Of a DNA stretch of 7,474 nucleotides, positions 6,088-7,474 are shown piece by piece. Origin of the DNA: Kiritimatiellia bacterium. GTDB taxonomy: Bacteria > Verrucomicrobiota > Kiritimatiellia > RFP12 > UBA1067. The first letter of the stretch is position 1. Each line of letters opens with the position of its first letter. The stretch is from contig JAEDMC010000147.1 of the NCBI GenBank assembly GCA_016303225.1, forward strand, positions 1 through 7,474, read 5' to 3'. The translations under genes were made by a program, and so were the position numbers. Below the pieces are notes generated by a model. That model had not been told where the DNA came from and made no database searches. It saw nothing but the letters and a program-made list of their open reading frames with translations.

Positions 6088-7474
6088 ATGGCAGGAGAAA
6101 ACAAGTCGTCGTTGGATGCGCTGACCGCTTTGTGCAAGCGCCGTGGGTTCATTTACCACTCGTCCGAGATTTACGGGGGTATGCCGGGGTTCTGGGATTA
6201 CGGTCCGCTTGGTTGCGAGCTGAAGAACAACGTCAAGCAGGCGTGGTGGCAGTTCACCGTCCGCGGCCGTCAGGACGTGGCGGGCCTCGATGCGACGATC
6301 ATCATGCACCCGAAGATCTGGAAGGCGTCGGGCCATCTCGACACGTTCGCCGACCCGATGACGATGTGCAAGGACTGCAAGAAGCTGATGCGCGCCGACC
6401 AGGTGAAGGACATCTACGCCGAGCAGAAGAAAAAGCCGCAGCCGAAGGTGGCGGGCGCCGAGTTCTTCTGCCCCTACTGCGGCGGCGAGCTGACCGAGCC
6501 GAAGCCGTTCAACCTGATGTTCAAGACCGTGGTGGGCCCCATTGACGATCCGTCGAACGTCGCGTATCTCCGACCGGAGACGGCGCAGGCCATCTTCGCG
6601 CAGTTCACGAACGTGACGGCGACCTCGCGCATGACGGTGCCGTACGGCATCGCGCAGATGGGCAAGAGCTTCCGCAACGAGGTGACGCCGCGCAACTACA
6701 CGTTCCGCAGCCGCGAGTTCGAGCAGATGGAGCTTGAGTTCTTCATCCGTCCGGACGAGGCGATCGAGCTGCAGTACGGCCATGTCGTGACGCTCAAGGA
6801 CAATCCCGACATCACCGGTCCCGTGCAGGACGACTGGGGCTGGGAAGTCTGGCACAAGTATTGGGTCGAGCAGCGCAAGGCGTTTCTGAACGCGGTGGGG
6901 CTCCCGACCGAGCATTTCGTCGAGTACTGGCAGAAGCCGGACGAGTTGGCGCACTATGCGCGCGCGACGGTCGACATCGAGTACTCCTTCCCGTTCGGCG
7001 TGCAGGAGCTCGAGGGCATTGCGGCCCGCAGTGACTTTGACCTCACGCAGCATCAGATCCACTCGAAGGTGCCGCAGACGGTCTTTGACGATCCGCTCAA
7101 GCAGGCGTGCAAGAAGCTGACGGACGAGCAGAAGTCGGCTTTCATCGCGAAGACGCAGGCCGAGTGGCTCGACCGCAAGCAGAAGGCGGCGTCCGCCAAG
7201 GCCGGCAAGGAGATCGTCTTCACCGACGAGGAGAAGGCGACGATTGCCGCGAACGCGAAGACGTTCTGCGAGAACCTCTTCGACGGCAAGTACATCCCGC
7301 ACGTGATCGAGCCGTCCGCCGGCGTCGACCGCCTGATGCTCGCGCTCCTCTGCGAAGCGTACGAGGAGCAGAAGCTCACGGACGACAAGGGCAAGGAGGA
7401 CATTCGCACCGTCCTGCATTTCAGTCCGAAGGTGGCGCCGATCAAGGTCGCGATCTTCCCGCTCATCAAGAAGG
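6088..7474 (+). CDS. glyQS: Glycyl-tRNA synthetase, single-chain alpha2 type, 3' truncated by window edge
   Basis: This class II synthetase charges tRNA-Gly with glycine. 462 residues are visible and the frame stays open to the right edge. The start shows RRGFIYHSSEIYGGMPGFWDYGPLG (from residue 18), typical of the single-chain family and unlike the separate alpha and beta subunits of E. coli. Two CxxC pairs (Cys94/Cys97 and Cys128/Cys131) could form a zinc knuckle. AYLRPETAQAIF (159-170), the motif 2 region MGKSFRNEVTPRNYTFRSREF (191-211) and motif 3 IEPSAGVDRLML (407-418) build the active site. The anticodon-binding domain begins about residue 445 and is cut off. Residues about 332-395 form a charged Lys/Ala-rich stretch that I do not recognise as standard. 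ATG 6088 is chosen because it is the only ATG before the conserved region; it has an extended -10 promoter 9 bases upstream and no upstream Shine-Dalgarno, suggesting a leaderless transcript. Confidence 0.96.
   Translation, partial: MAGENKSSLDALTALCKRRGFIYHSSEIYGGMPGFWDYGPLGCELKNNVKQAWWQFTVRGRQDVAGLDATIIMHPKIWKASGHLDTFADPMTMCKDCKKLMRADQVKDIYAEQKKKPQPKVAGAEFFCPYCGGELTEPKPFNLMFKTVVGPIDDPSNVAYLRPETAQAIFAQFTNVTATSRMTVPYGIAQMGKSFRNEVTPRNYTFRSREFEQMELEFFIRPDEAIELQYGHVVTLKDNPDITGPVQDDWGWEVWHKYWVEQRKAFLNAVGLPTEHFVEYWQKPDELAHYARATVDIEYSFPFGVQELEGIAARSDFDLTQHQIHSKVPQTVFDDPLKQACKKLTDEQKSAFIAKTQAEWLDRKQKAASAKAGKEIVFTDEEKATIAANAKTFCENLFDGKYIPHVIEPSAGVDRLMLALLCEAYEEQKLTDDKGKEDIRTVLHFSPKVAPIKVAIFPLIKK

Noticed and set aside
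6093..6114. AGGAG at 6093-6097 as the Shine-Dalgarno for a TTG start of GlyRS at 6112
   Set aside because: The gap to the TTG is about 14 bases, too long, and the ATG at 6088 fits the promoter position better; kept as a minor alternative.
1287..6152. A very long - strand open frame of 1621 codons as a giant protein
   Set aside because: It is the in-register antisense of four well-recognised genes, crosses all their boundaries, has an extreme Arg/Asp/Leu/Val/His composition and no domain. Lack of TTA/CTA/TCA codons in the forward genes explains it.
5968..7419. A - strand open frame of 483 codons opposite the glycyl-tRNA synthetase gene
   Set aside because: It is in register with the GlyRS codons and has shadow-like composition. 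The + strand reading is an unmistakable GlyRS.

Overview
The window is a GC-rich bacterial chromosome segment (roughly 60% GC by eye) in which every gene lies on the + strand. The order is: 3' end of guaA (GMP synthase), argC (type 2 N-acetyl-gamma-glutamyl-phosphate reductase), a lipoprotein of the beta-lactamase/serine hydrolase family, ruvB (Holliday junction helicase motor), pgi (glucose-6-phosphate isomerase), mrp (iron-sulfur carrier ATPase) and the 5' part of a single-chain glycyl-tRNA synthetase gene that runs off the right edge. There are no mobile elements, RNA genes or CRISPR arrays. Coding density is very high, with no gene-free stretch longer than 37 bases.

The organism cannot be named with certainty. 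The high GC, the near absence of Shine-Dalgarno sequences, the single-chain GlyRS, the short type 2 ArgC and the heptameric A/T-richer tracts between GC-rich genes would fit the PVC group (Verrucomicrobiota/Kiritimatiellota/Lentisphaerae). This is a guess from style, not a phylogenetic result.

Layout: guaA and argC overlap by ATGA. From argC to mrp the genes are spaced 31, 6, 33 and 9 bases apart, so 1-6062 could be one long transcript of functionally unrelated housekeeping genes. No terminator hairpin was seen. The glycyl-tRNA synthetase gene has its own extended -10 promoter 9 bases before its ATG, which predicts a leaderless or almost leaderless mRNA.

The most unusual signals are non-coding. 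The argC/lipoprotein junction and the ruvB/pgi junction are both filled, up to the next start codon, by short tandem heptamers of different sequence but the same design: period 7, with a TAA or TGA in each unit, so successive units place stop codons in all three frames. The second tract also encodes the last residues of RuvB. Other points are a roughly 60-residue charged insertion in GlyRS before motif 3, only one strong Shine-Dalgarno among six starts, and avoidance of TTA, CTA and TCA codons so strong that a 4.9-kb antisense frame stays open across four genes. None of the protein genes forms a novel system; they are recognisable families.
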